NCBI RefSeq assembly: GCF_012271765.1
Contig: NZ_VRKO01000003.1
Span: 124,001-188,000, forward strand
Reading direction: 5' to 3'
Origin: Erwinia rhapontici
GTDB lineage: Bacteria; Pseudomonadota; Gammaproteobacteria; Enterobacterales; Enterobacteriaceae
DNA length: 64,000 bases
Below the pieces are notes generated by a model. It worked only from the letters and a program-made list of their open reading frames with translations. It ran no database searches and was not told where the DNA came from. Positions 22,339 to 32,318 of this stretch are shown one piece after another (the stretch's first letter is position 1; every line of letters starts with the position of its first letter). Made by a program: the position numbers and the translations under genes.

Positions 22339-22528
22339 CTACCCCGGTGATCCTGTTCATTGTCGGTGGCAAGCCGGGTAAAACTGTAGAGAGAGGCTTT
22401 TTTTTACGTGCCTGATGCAATAAAAAAACATGATTTATCATGCTATTATTGGTGTTTTCCCCAGACCTGTCCGGGATATTTTCTCTGTGGGCAAATGACG
22501 GCTATTTTTTGAACAGATTACGGACGTG

Positions 22529-23218
22529 ATGATGACTGGTGATCTCTACCTCGTTTCTCCGCCAGAAAATGAAGACGAACTGATGGCGCGCGCCGCCGCA
22601 CTGGCCGGTTATACGCTGGGCGAACTGGCAGCGCGCATCCACCTGCCCATCCCACGCGATTTAAAACGCGACAAAGGCTGGGTTGGCCTGTTGCTGGAAC
22701 GCTACCTCGGCGCCAGCGCAGGCAGTAAGCCAGAGCAGGATTTTGCCGGGATTGGCATTGAGCTGAAAACGATTCCGGTTGATGCCAGCGGCCGCCCGCT
22801 GGAAACCACGTTTGTCTGCGTGGCACCGCTGACCGGCAACAGCGGCGTCACCTGGCATAACAGCCACGTACGCCATAAGCTAACGCGGGTACTCTGGGTG
22901 CCCGTGGAGGGTGACCGCGCTATTCCACTGGAACAGCGCCATGTGGGCGCACCCTTATTATGGAGCCCGGATGCCACAGAGGAGTTGCAGTTGCAGCGCG
23001 ACTGGGAAGAATTAATGGATATGATCGTGCTGGGCCAGGTTGAGCAGATTACCGCACGTCACGGAGAATTCCTGCAAATCCGGCCGAAAGCGGCGAACAG
23101 TAAAGCGCTGACAGAGGGAATTGGCCGTGACGGGCAGCCGATCATGACGCTGCCACGGGGTTTTTACCTGAAGAAAACCTTTACCGGCCCGCTGCTGGCC
23201 CGGCATTTTCTGCTATAA
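22529..23218 (+). CDS. mutH: DNA mismatch repair endonuclease MutH
   Basis: This enzyme nicks the unmethylated strand at hemimethylated GATC once activated by MutS and MutL. About 229 residues. The catalytic Asp-Glu-x-Lys arrangement is seen in [16 protein letters not shown], and the DNA-contacting SKPEQ and PRGFYLKK segments match E. coli. Three candidate starts are packed together (GTG 22526, ATG 22529, ATG 22532); I chose the middle one, without strong ribosome-binding evidence. Confidence 0.95.
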   Translation: MMTGDLYLVSPPENEDELMARAAALAGYTLGELAARIHLPIPRDLKRDKGWVGLLLERYLGASAGSKPEQDFAGIGIELKTIPVDASGRPLETTFVCVAPLTGNSGVTWHNSHVRHKLTRVLWVPVEGDRAIPLEQRHVGAPLLWSPDATEELQLQRDWEELMDMIVLGQVEQITARHGEFLQIRPKAANSKALTEGIGRDGQPIMTLPRGFYLKKTFTGPLLARHFLL

Positions 23219-23317
23219 AAAACCCCTGTAAAGATTTTCCCGCTGCTGTAAACCTTAGGTATAATCGTCGTTTAGCTTTCGTTTAACTTTTATTAGAATT
23301 TAGGATGCAACATTACC

Positions 23318-24028
23318 ATGTTTGACTGGATTGCCGATCCCAATGCCTGGTTAGCGCTCGGTACGCTAACGATCCTCGAAATTGTCCTCGGGATTGATAA
23401 TATTATTTTCCTCTCGCTGGTGGTGGCAAAACTGCCTAAGCATCAACAGAATACCGCCCGCCGTATCGGTCTGGCTGGCGCCATGTTGATGCGTCTTGGC
23501 CTGCTGGCCTCGATTGCATGGGTTATCCGCCTGACGGACCCGCTGTTTACGCTGATGGATCATGCATTCTCAGCGCGCGATCTGATTCTGCTGTTTGGTG
23601 GATTATTCCTGCTGTGGAAGTCGAGCATGGAAATTCATGAAACCATTGAAGGTGGCGGCGGTGAGCACAACACCAATGTGCATTCATTTATCGGCGCTAT
23701 CGTGCAGATCATGCTGCTGGATATTATCTTCAGCCTTGATTCCGTCATTACTGCCGTGGGCCTCTCCGACCATCTGGTTATTATGATGGCTGCCGTGGTG
23801 ATCGCGGTACTGGTGATGATGTTTGCCGCGCGTGCTATCGGTGATTTTGTTGACAGACATCCGTCGGTGAAAATGCTGGCGCTGGCGTTCCTGATCCTCG
23901 TGGGTTTCACGCTGATGCTGGAAAGCTTCAATATTCACATTCCTAAAGGCTACATCTATTTCGCCATGTTCTTCTCTATGGCGGTGGAATGCCTCAATCT
24001 GGCACGCAATAAAAAACGTCCGCTGTAA
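23318..24028 (+). CDS. ygdQ: TerC-family membrane protein YgdQ
   Basis: This 236-residue integral membrane protein has about seven hydrophobic segments and the TerC signatures EIVLGIDNIIFLSLVV and DIIFSLDSVITAVGL, whose acidic residues are thought to handle Mn2+ or related metals. It matches E. coli YgdQ in length and position. A TATAAT at 23260-23265 probably is its -10 box. The transported substrate is not known from sequence. Confidence 0.92.
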   Translation: MFDWIADPNAWLALGTLTILEIVLGIDNIIFLSLVVAKLPKHQQNTARRIGLAGAMLMRLGLLASIAWVIRLTDPLFTLMDHAFSARDLILLFGGLFLLWKSSMEIHETIEGGGGEHNTNVHSFIGAIVQIMLLDIIFSLDSVITAVGLSDHLVIMMAAVVIAVLVMMFAARAIGDFVDRHPSVKMLALAFLILVGFTLMLESFNIHIPKGYIYFAMFFSMAVECLNLARNKKRPL

Positions 24029-24036
24029 CATCACCT

Positions 24037-24065
24037 CCTTACCCGGCCTGTCGGGCTGGGTAAGG
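24037..24065 (+). terminator. hairpin after ygdQ
   Basis: CCTTACCC (24037-24044) pairs perfectly with GGGTAAGG (24058-24065) around a GC-rich inner stem, 8 bp after the ygdQ stop. There is no clear T-run, so terminator function is probable but unproven. Confidence 0.6.
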
Positions 24066-24204
24066 AAATAGTGGTGATGCAATGTCAATGGTGTGTTGTG
24101 CGCACGATCCATTTTCAGACTCATACTATTATCGCTACAGGGAAAATAGTTTATTACTACACTTATGCTGAAGTGTTGAGTAATGAAGAGTAAGGGAGAC
24201 AACG

Positions 24205-24420
24205 ATGAAGTGGATTTTTAGCGCAGCGGTGCTGGGCATGGCAGTATTAGCGAGTGGTTGCAGCAGTAATTATGTGATGGCAACCAAAGACGGCAAGATG
24301 ATTATGACCGACGGTAAGCCGCAGATTGATAAAGATACTGGTCTGGTGAAATATACCGACGATTCCGGCCACGAACTGCAAATTAACGGTGATGAAGTCT
24401 CGTCCATCGTTGAGCGTTAA
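24205..24420 (+). CDS. ygdR: small lipoprotein YgdR (YgdI/YgdR family)
   Basis: This 71-residue protein has a signal peptide and lipobox (LASGC, Cys19) and a compact DUF903 SH3-like domain starting [18 protein letters not shown] lies upstream of the ATG. The function of this family is not established. A small dyad (GCGTTAA/TTAACGC) overlaps its stop codon at 24414-24430. Confidence 0.93.
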   Translation: MKWIFSAAVLGMAVLASGCSSNYVMATKDGKMIMTDGKPQIDKDTGLVKYTDDSGHELQINGDEVSSIVER

Positions 24421-24667
24421 TTTTTAACGCAACAGTCCCATCATTCATTCGAGTTGCAGAATCAACCGACTTCTGCGACTTGATAAAGGATGAGTTTCAA
24501 GCGGCCTTTATAGCACTTCCCGATAAATACCCTCTTCCCCCACCCGCGCTGCACGGTTATAGTCGAAAACCGGGTTTTTGGCGTAACCTGCCAGCCCCAG
24601 GCAAAAAGCCCCTGTTGCGGACGCCCTGATGTCCCTGACCTTTGACGAATGAAAAAGGAAGCCGGCC

Positions 24668-25708
24668 ATGCATTATCACCGTATCCCTCACAGCACCCTG
24701 GAAGTCAGTTCCCTGGGGCTGGGCACCATGACGTTTGGTGAGCAAAACAGCGAAGCCGACGCCCATGCACAACTGGATTTAGCCCTCAGCCGCGGGATCA
24801 ACCTGATTGATACCGCCGAAATGTACCCTGTGCCACCCCGCCCGGAAACCCAGGGCCTGACCGAGCAATATATCGGCAGTTGGCTGAAGGCCCGTGGCAA
24901 CCGCGATAAAGTCATTCTCGCCTCTAAAGTCTCCGGCCCGGTACGCGGTGCCGATGCCTCTATCCGGCCAAATCAGGCGCTGGATCGCAAGAATATTCGT
25001 ACGGCGCTGGATGCCAGCCTGAAACGTTTGAACACCGACTATCTTGACTTATACCAACTGCACTGGCCGCAGCGTCAGACCAACTATTTTGGCAAGCTGA
25101 ACTATCAGTACACCGATAACGCCGCCACCGTGACGCTGCTGGAGACGCTGGAAGCGCTGACTGAGCAGGTGCGCGCAGGTAAAATTCGCTATATCGGCGT
25201 ATCCAATGAGACGCCGTGGGGCGTGATGCGCTATCTGCAACTGGCAGAGAAACATGAACTGCCGCGTATTGTCAGCATTCAGAATCCCTACAGCCTGTTA
25301 AACCGTAGCTTTGAACTGGGGCTGGCAGAGATCAGCCAGCACGAAGGGGTTGAACTGCTGGCTTACTCCAGCCTGGCGTTTGGCACCCTGAGTGGCAAAT
25401 ACCTTAACGGCGCGAAACCTGCCGGGGCGCGTAATACGCTGTTCAGTCGCTTTACCCGTTACAGCAGCGAGCAGTCGAATCAGGCAGTAGCCGAGTATGT
25501 CGCGCTGGCGAAGCAACACGGGTTAGATCCGTCACAGATGGCGCTGGCCTTCGTGCGTCAGCAGCCATTTGTTGCCAGCACCCTGTTGGGCGCCACCACG
25601 CTGGAACAGCTGAAGATCAATATTGACAGCTATGATGTCACGCTGAATGAAGAGGTGATTGAAGGGCTGGAAGCGATTCACCGTCGCTACACCTACCCGG
25701 CACCATAA
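24668..25708 (+). CDS. tas: Tas, aldo/keto reductase family protein
   Basis: This 346-residue protein, the same length as E. coli Tas, is a TIM-barrel NADPH-dependent oxidoreductase relative. Visible family features are LIDTAEMYP (the catalytic Asp and Tyr), LASKVSGP (Lys), and DLYQLHWPQR. The physiological substrate is unknown; E. coli Tas was found as a suppressor of tyrosine auxotrophy under starvation. An AAGGAAG ribosome-binding site precedes the ATG. It converges on lplT. Confidence 0.95.
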   Translation: MHYHRIPHSTLEVSSLGLGTMTFGEQNSEADAHAQLDLALSRGINLIDTAEMYPVPPRPETQGLTEQYIGSWLKARGNRDKVILASKVSGPVRGADASIRPNQALDRKNIRTALDASLKRLNTDYLDLYQLHWPQRQTNYFGKLNYQYTDNAATVTLLETLEALTEQVRAGKIRYIGVSNETPWGVMRYLQLAEKHELPRIVSIQNPYSLLNRSFELGLAEISQHEGVELLAYSSLAFGTLSGKYLNGAKPAGARNTLFSRFTRYSSEQSNQAVAEYVALAKQHGLDPSQMALAFVRQQPFVASTLLGATTLEQLKINIDSYDVTLNEEVIEGLEAIHRRYTYPAP

Positions 25709-25715
25709 GAACCGC

Positions 25716-25741
25716 AGGCAGGGCGATCGTTCGCCCTGCCT
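25716..25741. terminator. bidirectional hairpin between tas and lplT
   Basis: An 11-bp perfect stem, AGGCAGGGCGA with TCGCCCTGCCT, closes a 4-nt loop in the 48-bp gap between the convergent tas and lplT stops. Neither side has a long T-run. Confidence 0.7.
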
Positions 25742-25756
25742 GGTCTGACTGCCCCG

Positions 25757-26974
25757 TCAGAGCTGACGGGTAACTTTGCGTTTCTGCGCCAACTGCCAGC
25801 CCCACAGCACCGCAATCGCCAGCGCAAACAGCGCACCAAAGCCAACGCCTGTCGCCACTGGCGGCGCACCAAACTTAATCGCCAGCGTGTAAAGCCCAAG
25901 CATCAGCAGCATCGCGGTGTTCTCACCCAGATTCTGTACTGCCACCGCATTCCCCGTGCCTACCGAGTCTTTGCCACGCATCTGCAATAACGCGTTAAGC
26001 GGTACGACGAAGAAGCCGCCGAGCATCCCGATAATCACCAGCAGCACATACGCATTGATGGCCTGCTGCTGTAATGAGAAGAACAGCACCGCCACGCCAA
26101 TCAGTACACCTGCAGGCATACAGCGTCCCACGGTTTTTAACGTCACCAGCTTCGCTGCGGCAATGGCGCCGAAGACGATCCCAATCGCCACCATCGCATT
26201 CAGCAGCGTCGGCGTTTTATTGTCGCTAATCCCCAGCGCCACCGGCACCCACAGCACCAGCAGGAAACGCAACGTCACGCCCGCGCCCCAGAACATACTG
26301 GTACCCACCAGTGAGAAACGGGTTTCGCCATCACGCCACAGGGTACCACAGGCGCGGAAGAAGCTGGCCGACATGCGGGCCGGATGCCATGACTGACCGC
26401 CGCGTGCGACCGCCAGTTTTGGGATCAGCACATTCGCCGCCACCGCCAGCGCATAAGCCAGCACGCAGGCCACCAGCGCCGCCGTCAGATTCCAGTCAGC
26501 AAGAAACCCACCCGCCACCGATCCCAGCAGGATAGCGGCAATGGTGGAGGACTCCATCAGACCGTTGGCTTTCACCAGCGTGTCACCGCCGGTCAGCTCC
26601 CCGAGAATGCCGTATTTCGCCGGAGAATAGGCCGCCGCACCAATCCCCACCAGGCTGTAGCCGAGGAACGGGTCAAAACCAAAACAGATCACCAATGCGC
26701 CCAGTAGCTTGAGAGCATTGGCAAACATCATGACCCGCCCTTTGGCAAAGCTGTCGGCCAGTTGCCCGACAAACGGGGCCAGCAGGATGTAGGTGGCCAC
26801 AAACATCATTTGCAGCACCGGCTGGCTCCACTCCGGGTAGACCAGTGATTTCATCACAGCCAGCGTGGCAAACAGCAGCGCATTGTCACCAAATGCGGAG
26901 AAGAACTGCGCCACAATCACCGCCATCATGCCCTTGGACAATAGCGGCTGACCACTCACCTGGGATGTGCTCAT
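25757..26974 (-). CDS. lplT: lysophospholipid transporter LplT
   Basis: This 405-residue major-facilitator protein flips lyso-phosphatidylethanolamine to the inner leaflet for reacylation by Aas. About twelve hydrophobic segments are seen, and the N-terminal block [20 protein letters not shown] matches E. coli LplT. Its ATG overlaps the aas stop by 4 bp, coupling the transporter to its acyltransferase. In some bacteria the two proteins are fused. Confidence 0.95.
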   Translation of the reverse strand: MSTSQVSGQPLLSKGMMAVIVAQFFSAFGDNALLFATLAVMKSLVYPEWSQPVLQMMFVATYILLAPFVGQLADSFAKGRVMMFANALKLLGALVICFGFDPFLGYSLVGIGAAAYSPAKYGILGELTGGDTLVKANGLMESSTIAAILLGSVAGGFLADWNLTAALVACVLAYALAVAANVLIPKLAVARGGQSWHPARMSASFFRACGTLWRDGETRFSLVGTSMFWGAGVTLRFLLVLWVPVALGISDNKTPTLLNAMVAIGIVFGAIAAAKLVTLKTVGRCMPAGVLIGVAVLFFSLQQQAINAYVLLVIIGMLGGFFVVPLNALLQMRGKDSVGTGNAVAVQNLGENTAMLLMLGLYTLAIKFGAPPVATGVGFGALFALAIAVLWGWQLAQKRKVTRQL

Positions 26975-29127
26975 GCCTGTTCCTCCGACTTTTCAGCCAT
27001 TTCACGCAGAGTGACGAAATCCGGTTTACCGCTGCCCAGCAGCGGCAGCTGTGACAACACGCGAATATCACGGGGAACAGCCAGCTCAGGGCTGCCCAGT
27101 TCACGCGCCGCACGGGTCAACTGTTCGCGGGTCAGGCTGGCATCGGTGGTAAACAGCACCAGAGCCTCGCCGCGATTACCGTCCGGTTTGATGGTTGCCG
27201 CATGCTGTTTCTCCCCTGAGGCTTTCAGCGCAATCAGTTCAACACTTTCCAGCGAGACCATCTCTCCGGCAATTTTCGCAAAGCGCTTCACGCGCCCCTG
27301 AATCTGACAGAAACCGCCCTCATCAAAGCTGACGATATCGCCGGTGTCATACCAGCCAGCGTCCATCTGACCTTCGCCGTTATCGGCCTGAGGCGCTTCC
27401 AGCACGCCAGGGCGCTCAACGCGCAGATAGCCTTTCATAATGTTCGGGCCACGCAGCTGTAACAGACCGCCCTGCTCGATCCCCGGTACAGAAACCAGGC
27501 GCGAATCCATGCCCGGCAGGATGCGACCCACGGTGTGGGATTTCGCGGCCATCGGCACGTTGATCGCCACCACTGGCGCGCACTCCGTTACACCATACCC
27601 CTCAAGAATACGGATGCCGTATTTCTCCATCCACAGTTCACGGGTCTGGTTTTGCAGCTTCTCCGCCCCTGCCACCACGTAACGTAAACGGGCAAAGTCA
27701 TACGGACTGGCAAAGCGCGCATAGTTCCCCAGGAAAGTGGAGGTGCCAAACAGCACGGTGCAGTTACGGTCATAAACCAGCTCCGGCACAATGCGATAGT
27801 GCAGCGGGCTGGGATAGAGAAACACTTCCGCACCGGTCATCAGCGGGGTAAACAGGCCCACCGTCAGGCCAAAGGCGTGGAACAGTGGCAACGCTGACAT
27901 AAAACGATCGCGCGGCGTAAAGTCAGCCACGGTGCGGATCTGTTCAACGTTCGCCAGCAGGCTTTTATGCGAATGCACCACCCCTTTCGGGTGGCCTTCA
28001 GAGCCGGAGGTAAACAGCACCATCGCGGCATCTTCCGGCTGCTGCGGCACCTGTGCCCGGGAAGGCATCAGCAGATGGCGCAGGATCCACAGTTTGTCCT
28101 GAGTTGTGACGGTATCTTTCAGATCTTCGAGGTAAATCCACTGAACCTGAGGGATGCCTTCCGGCAGATGCCACAGCTTGCCTTTGTCGAGGAACTGACG
28201 CGAGGTGAACACCGTTTTCACTTCAGACGCGGTCAGAGCGCTGGTCAGCCCTTTCACGCCTGCGGTGTAGTTCAGCATCGCCGGGATACGCCCGCGCATT
28301 GATGCACCGAGGATCGCCGCTGCCGTGACGGTGGCATTCGGCAGTAACAGGCCGATATATTCCCCCGGCTGGCTGTAGCGTTCCAGAATACGCCCCACTC
28401 CGAGCGACTTTTTCAACAGCCCGGTGTAGCTGTCAGGTTTAAAATTGACGTCTTCCACGCAGGGTTTAAACAATCCATAGCGGGTGCGTGCGGCCAGGAA
28501 GGCCTGGTACAGTGTTTCACGCGGACGTACCGCCATGCGGGCTTCCATCATGATGTGATGCAGATGCTCACCCGCCAGGCGACGACGATCGCGCGCACGC
28601 GGTGCTTCGGGCATCGGAATTATCGTCGCAGGCAGTACGGTCAGAGTGATACGTGGAAACAGACGGCGTTTAAACACACCGGCGAGGCGGCCAAACAGGG
28701 TGTATTCGGCACCTTCAATGCGCAGCGGCACCACGGTCGCCTGCGATTTTGCCGCGACAAACCCCGCACCATCGTAGATTTTCATCAGCGACCCGGTCAC
28801 GGTAATACGCCCTTCCGGGAAGATCACCACCGGGCGCCCCTGGCCAATCAGCCGCACCAGGTGTTTGATGGACATCGGTTTGGTCGGGTCGAGGGGAACG
28901 AAGTCGATCACCGAGCGCAGCGCACGCATATACCACTGTTCGCTGATAGAGGAGTAGACGGCAAATACGGGTTTCACCGGCAGGAAAACCGCCAGCAGGA
29001 TGCCATCAATGAATGACATATGGTTCGGGGTGATCAAGACCTTCTCTTTATAAAGCCCGGAGAGATCGCCCGTCAGGCGGGCACCAAACAGCACCCGTAG
29101 CAGAAAACGCAACACAGAGAACAGCAT
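26971..29127 (-). CDS. aas: Aas, 2-acyl-GPE acyltransferase / acyl-ACP synthetase
   Basis: This bifunctional 718-residue membrane protein reacylates lysophospholipids imported by LplT. The N-terminal PlsC-type domain has NHMSFIDG (HX4D) and FPEGRIT; the C-terminal adenylate-forming domain has [19 protein letters not shown] and WYDTGDIV. I placed the start at the ATG at 29127 (AGGAC upstream) because the protein then begins [14 protein letters not shown], like E. coli; a longer open frame upstream is unlikely to be translated. Confidence 0.95.
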   Translation of the reverse strand: MLFSVLRFLLRVLFGARLTGDLSGLYKEKVLITPNHMSFIDGILLAVFLPVKPVFAVYSSISEQWYMRALRSVIDFVPLDPTKPMSIKHLVRLIGQGRPVVIFPEGRITVTGSLMKIYDGAGFVAAKSQATVVPLRIEGAEYTLFGRLAGVFKRRLFPRITLTVLPATIIPMPEAPRARDRRRLAGEHLHHIMMEARMAVRPRETLYQAFLAARTRYGLFKPCVEDVNFKPDSYTGLLKKSLGVGRILERYSQPGEYIGLLLPNATVTAAAILGASMRGRIPAMLNYTAGVKGLTSALTASEVKTVFTSRQFLDKGKLWHLPEGIPQVQWIYLEDLKDTVTTQDKLWILRHLLMPSRAQVPQQPEDAAMVLFTSGSEGHPKGVVHSHKSLLANVEQIRTVADFTPRDRFMSALPLFHAFGLTVGLFTPLMTGAEVFLYPSPLHYRIVPELVYDRNCTVLFGTSTFLGNYARFASPYDFARLRYVVAGAEKLQNQTRELWMEKYGIRILEGYGVTECAPVVAINVPMAAKSHTVGRILPGMDSRLVSVPGIEQGGLLQLRGPNIMKGYLRVERPGVLEAPQADNGEGQMDAGWYDTGDIVSFDEGGFCQIQGRVKRFAKIAGEMVSLESVELIALKASGEKQHAATIKPDGNRGEALVLFTTDASLTREQLTRAARELGSPELAVPRDIRVLSQLPLLGSGKPDFVTLREMAEKSEEQA

Positions 29128-29222
29128 GCTTTGTCCTTTTTCGCTGTAACAAATTGCGTTAACGATGCAGCAAAGGTGCGGACAACTCAATATCTAATGG
29201 TTTTTTCCCTGTCTATTCGGTG

Positions 29223-29245
29223 ACGGGGCGATCGGTTCGCCCCGT
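29223..29245. repeat. hairpin ACGGGGCG/CGCCCCGT downstream of the chemoreceptor gene
   Basis: An 8-bp perfect inverted repeat with a 7-nt loop (atcggtt) lies 11 bp beyond the chemoreceptor stop and upstream of aas. No T-run follows. Its loop and arms resemble the hairpin between tas and lplT. Confidence 0.6.
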
Positions 29246-29255
29246 GCGTCGCCGA

Positions 29256-30809
29256 TTATATTTTAAATACCGCCATCGCCTGCACCAGCTGCTGGCTCTG
29301 ATCTTCCAGTGAACGGGTGGCCACGGCAGACTCTTCTACCAGTGCGGCATTCTGCTGCGCCACCTCTTCCATCTGGCTGACGGCAACGTTCACCTGGTCA
29401 ATGCCCTGGCTCTGTTCACGCGAGGCGTTGGCGATCTCCCCCATCAGCACATTGATGCTGGCGATCTGCCCGGCGATGGTATTCATGGTATCGCTGGCTT
29501 TAGCGGTCAACTGCGATCCGGTATCCACGCGGCTGCGTGAGTCGGCAATCAGTGCGTGGATCTCTTTTGATGCCTGCGCACTGCGCTGAGCCAGGGTACG
29601 TACTTCATTCGCCACCACCGCGAAGCCCCGCCCCTGCTCGCCGGCACGTGCGGCTTCTACTGAGGCATTCAGCGCCAGGATATTGGTCTGGAAAGCGATA
29701 CCATCGATCACTTCAAGAATGCTGGCAATACGATCGGAGCTGCGGGAAATCTCCTTCATATTATTCATCACATCACTCATCAGGTGGTTACCGGCACTGG
29801 CCGTACCCGAGACATTTTCCGACAGTTCATGACCATGACGGGCATTTTCAGCATTATGTTTTACTGTTGCCGTCAGTTGTTCCATGCTGGCGGCGGTCTC
29901 TTCCAGCGAGGATGCAGAAATTTCGGTACGGCGCGACAGATCGTCATTACCGTTCGCCAGCTCGGCACTGCCTGTTTCAATCGCAAGGCTGGCATCACGC
30001 ACCCGGCTGACCGAGTTCATCAGTGATTGCTGCATCAGCGCCAGCCCGGCATTCAGGCGGCCCAGTTCATTGCTGCCCGCTTCCGGCAGCGGCCGGGTCA
30101 GGTCACCGCTGGCAATAAACTCCAGCTGATTCACCGCCTGATTCAGCGGTTTCAGCAGCATCACCCGCAGCACCATCCACCCCAGTGCAATCAGCACCAG
30201 CGTCAGCACAAAGCAGATAGCGATCAACACCAGCATCCGCGTACGATCGGCGCTGGCCTGCTCAAGCTGCTGCTGCCCGGTTAACTGGGCATAATCAAAG
30301 AACGCTTTGTTGGCCTGGTCGAAGGCGATGCCCAGCGGGCGCAGACGGGTATCAATCATGGCGTAATAGGTGGTGAGGTCACGCTGTTGCAGAGCCTCAA
30401 TCATCGGCTTCAGCCCTTCACTCATATACGTCTGGTAGGCGCGGTTAATATCCTCTCCGAGCGCTTCGCCCTTGCCGCTGCCTTTGACGGCGGTAAAGAA
30501 GCGCGCAAGGTCATCATGGGCTGCCGCCGCATACTTGCCCGCACGTTCAGCCGCGGCGGCCCCTTCCGGTAGTTTACCCAGTTCAATATTCCGCACCGCC
30601 AGTGAAGCCACCACGCGGATACGCTGCATGTTGGTGTTACTGCTGGCAAGGTTGCCTAGCTGCACGCCCTGGGTCAGGTTGACCGCATTCAGCGCGTCGT
30701 AAGATTTACCAATCGCCACCACGCCCAGCACGCTAACCACCAGCAGGATCAGTGCCATAAGCGCGAGCAGGAGAAGCAACCCGGTACGAATCGAGAGATT
30801 TTTGATCAT
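29256..30809 (-). CDS. methyl-accepting chemotaxis protein
   Basis: This transmembrane chemoreceptor signals through CheW/CheA. The 517 residues contain a first TM helix (about 8-32), a helical periplasmic Tar/Tsr-like ligand domain, a second TM helix (about 190-212), HAMP, and a cytoplasmic hairpin with the conserved tip [20 protein letters not shown]. It ends AMAVFKI and lacks the NWETF-type pentapeptide that tethers CheR/CheB in Tar and Tsr. I chose the ATG at 30809 since the protein then starts [15 protein letters not shown]; the open frame extends 53 codons further without support. The ligand is unknown. Confidence 0.93.
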   Translation of the reverse strand: MIKNLSIRTGLLLLLALMALILLVVSVLGVVAIGKSYDALNAVNLTQGVQLGNLASSNTNMQRIRVVASLAVRNIELGKLPEGAAAAERAGKYAAAAHDDLARFFTAVKGSGKGEALGEDINRAYQTYMSEGLKPMIEALQQRDLTTYYAMIDTRLRPLGIAFDQANKAFFDYAQLTGQQQLEQASADRTRMLVLIAICFVLTLVLIALGWMVLRVMLLKPLNQAVNQLEFIASGDLTRPLPEAGSNELGRLNAGLALMQQSLMNSVSRVRDASLAIETGSAELANGNDDLSRRTEISASSLEETAASMEQLTATVKHNAENARHGHELSENVSGTASAGNHLMSDVMNNMKEISRSSDRIASILEVIDGIAFQTNILALNASVEAARAGEQGRGFAVVANEVRTLAQRSAQASKEIHALIADSRSRVDTGSQLTAKASDTMNTIAGQIASINVLMGEIANASREQSQGIDQVNVAVSQMEEVAQQNAALVEESAVATRSLEDQSQQLVQAMAVFKI

Positions 30810-30851
30810 GATATTTTCCGCAGGTGAAGTTTTTTTTAGGCTATAGCGGGT

Positions 30852-30879
30852 ATATCGGCAGGAAGAGAGGATAACTGTA
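30852..30879 (-). promoter_or_regulatory. candidate sigma-28 (FliA) promoter of the chemoreceptor gene
   Basis: On the reverse strand TACAGTTA (30872-30879) and GCCGATAT (30852-30859) are 12 bp apart. The FliA consensus is TAAAGTTT-N11-GCCGATAA, so 6/8 and 7/8 positions match with one extra spacer base. It lies about 43 bp upstream of the ATG and would put the receptor in the flagellar class 3 regulon. Confidence 0.45.
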
Positions 30880-30880
30880 G

Positions 30881-30900
30881 GGGCGGGCACGTGCCCGCCC
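30881..30900. repeat. perfect 20-bp palindrome GGGCGGGCAC/GTGCCCGCCC
   Basis: It lies between the chemoreceptor promoter and the stop of the upstream outer-membrane channel gene and probably ends or protects that operon's mRNA. It is preceded by GTAG and resembles the GGCATGCC palindromes elsewhere in the window. Confidence 0.65.
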
Positions 30901-30910
30901 ATGCCCCATA

Positions 30911-32311
30911 CTACGGCGTTTTCCAGCCGCCACCGGTTGCTACAATCAGCTGCACGCTGGTCACCCACTGGGTGCTTTGCAGTGTCAGCAGGCTCTGCTG
31001 CTGGGTCAGGCTGGTATTCTCGGTGGTGGCCACGTCGAGATAGTCGATCATCCCTGCCTGATACTGATTGTTAGTGACGCGTGCGGACTCCTGTGCTGAG
31101 GCCGCCGCACGCTGCTGCGCCTGCATTTCCGCCTCGAAGGTGCGCAGTGCCACCAGATAGTTTTCGACCTCTTCAAAGCCGGACAACACGGTCTGCCGAT
31201 AGCTGGCCACATCCGCATCGTACGCGGCGCGTGCCTGATCCACTTTCGCGGAGGTGGCTCCGAAATCAAGCAGCGTACCGCTCAGGCTGGGTCCCAGCGA
31301 CCAGACGCGATTGGGTAAGGTCAGCAGATGACTGAAGCTGGAACTGGAATAGCCCGCGCTGGCGCTGAGCGTCAGATCCGGGTAGTAACCGGCAATCGCC
31401 ACGCCTACGGCGGCATTGGCGGCGGCCACCGTGCGTTCTGCCTGGGCGATATCCGGGCGGCGTTGCAGTAAATCTGCGGGCAATGTCACTGGTGCCGCCG
31501 GCAGTGTGGCCTGAAGCGGTGCCACCGCGAGGCTAAACTCTGCCGGGGTTTTCCCCATCAGTACCGCAATCGCATGTTCAAGCTGAGCACGTTGCCAGCT
31601 GAGATCGAGCGCCGAAGCCCGTGCGCTTTCAAGCTGGGTTTCCGCCTGCGCCAGGGTGCCGCGTGATTCACTGCCTGCCTGGTATTTATTCTGGATAACC
31701 GTCAGATAGCGCTGATAGGCATCCACGCTTTTCTGATACAGCGCGATGCGCTGGTCAAGAATGCGCAGCTGGAAATAGTCCTGTGCCAGCGTTGACTGGG
31801 CGCTGAGGGTCATATTCGCCAGTTCGGCCGCGCTGGCCTCTGCGCTGGCCCGGTTCTCCTCCAGCGTGCGGCGCAGTTTGCCCCAGAGATCCAGCTCCCA
31901 GGACGCGGAAGCCTGCAATGCGTGGCTGTTACTGACCGACTGACCGCTGGTGCTGGTGGTGGCAGATGCCCCGCTGCGCGTCGAACTGCCCGTCCCGGTG
32001 ACCGTTGGTAGCAGATCGCTGCGCGATTCTGAGGCCAGCGCCAGCGCCTGGCGGTACAGGGCTTCATACTGCGCCACGTTCTGATTCGAAATCTTCACCT
32101 GACGCAGCAGGCTATCCAGCGTGCTGTCGTGATACACCGCCCACCAGTCGCCTTTGCTGAGCTGATCCTGTGGCGTGGCCTGCTGCCAGCCTTTGGCCTC
32201 TTTATACTGCAACGCGGTCGGGGCTGTCGGGCGCTGGTAATCCGGGCCAACGGCACATCCGCCAATCAGCAATGCCAGTACAAGAGGAGTGAGTTTTTTC
32301 ATTTTCATCAT
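30911..32311 (-). CDS. outer-membrane channel lipoprotein (OprM/NodT family) of the MdtABC-type pump
   Basis: This TolC-type channel of about 466 residues has a lipoprotein signal (LLIGGC) and then the family opening [12 protein letters not shown]. Two repeated OEP halves with long helical stretches follow ([19 protein letters not shown] is typical). It is the last gene of an mdtA-mdtB-mdtC-channel operon, starting just after the mdtC stop. The exact start is uncertain: ATGs at 32311, 32308 and 32302 are all possible, with little ribosome-binding sequence. E. coli MdtABC instead relies on unlinked TolC; this four-gene layout resembles Pseudomonas MuxABC-OpmB. Confidence 0.9.
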   Translation of the reverse strand: MMKMKKLTPLVLALLIGGCAVGPDYQRPTAPTALQYKEAKGWQQATPQDQLSKGDWWAVYHDSTLDSLLRQVKISNQNVAQYEALYRQALALASESRSDLLPTVTGTGSSTRSGASATTSTSGQSVSNSHALQASASWELDLWGKLRRTLEENRASAEASAAELANMTLSAQSTLAQDYFQLRILDQRIALYQKSVDAYQRYLTVIQNKYQAGSESRGTLAQAETQLESARASALDLSWQRAQLEHAIAVLMGKTPAEFSLAVAPLQATLPAAPVTLPADLLQRRPDIAQAERTVAAANAAVGVAIAGYYPDLTLSASAGYSSSSFSHLLTLPNRVWSLGPSLSGTLLDFGATSAKVDQARAAYDADVASYRQTVLSGFEEVENYLVALRTFEAEMQAQQRAAASAQESARVTNNQYQAGMIDYLDVATTENTSLTQQQSLLTLQSTQWVTSVQLIVATGGGWKTP

Positions 32312-32318
32312 TATTGAG

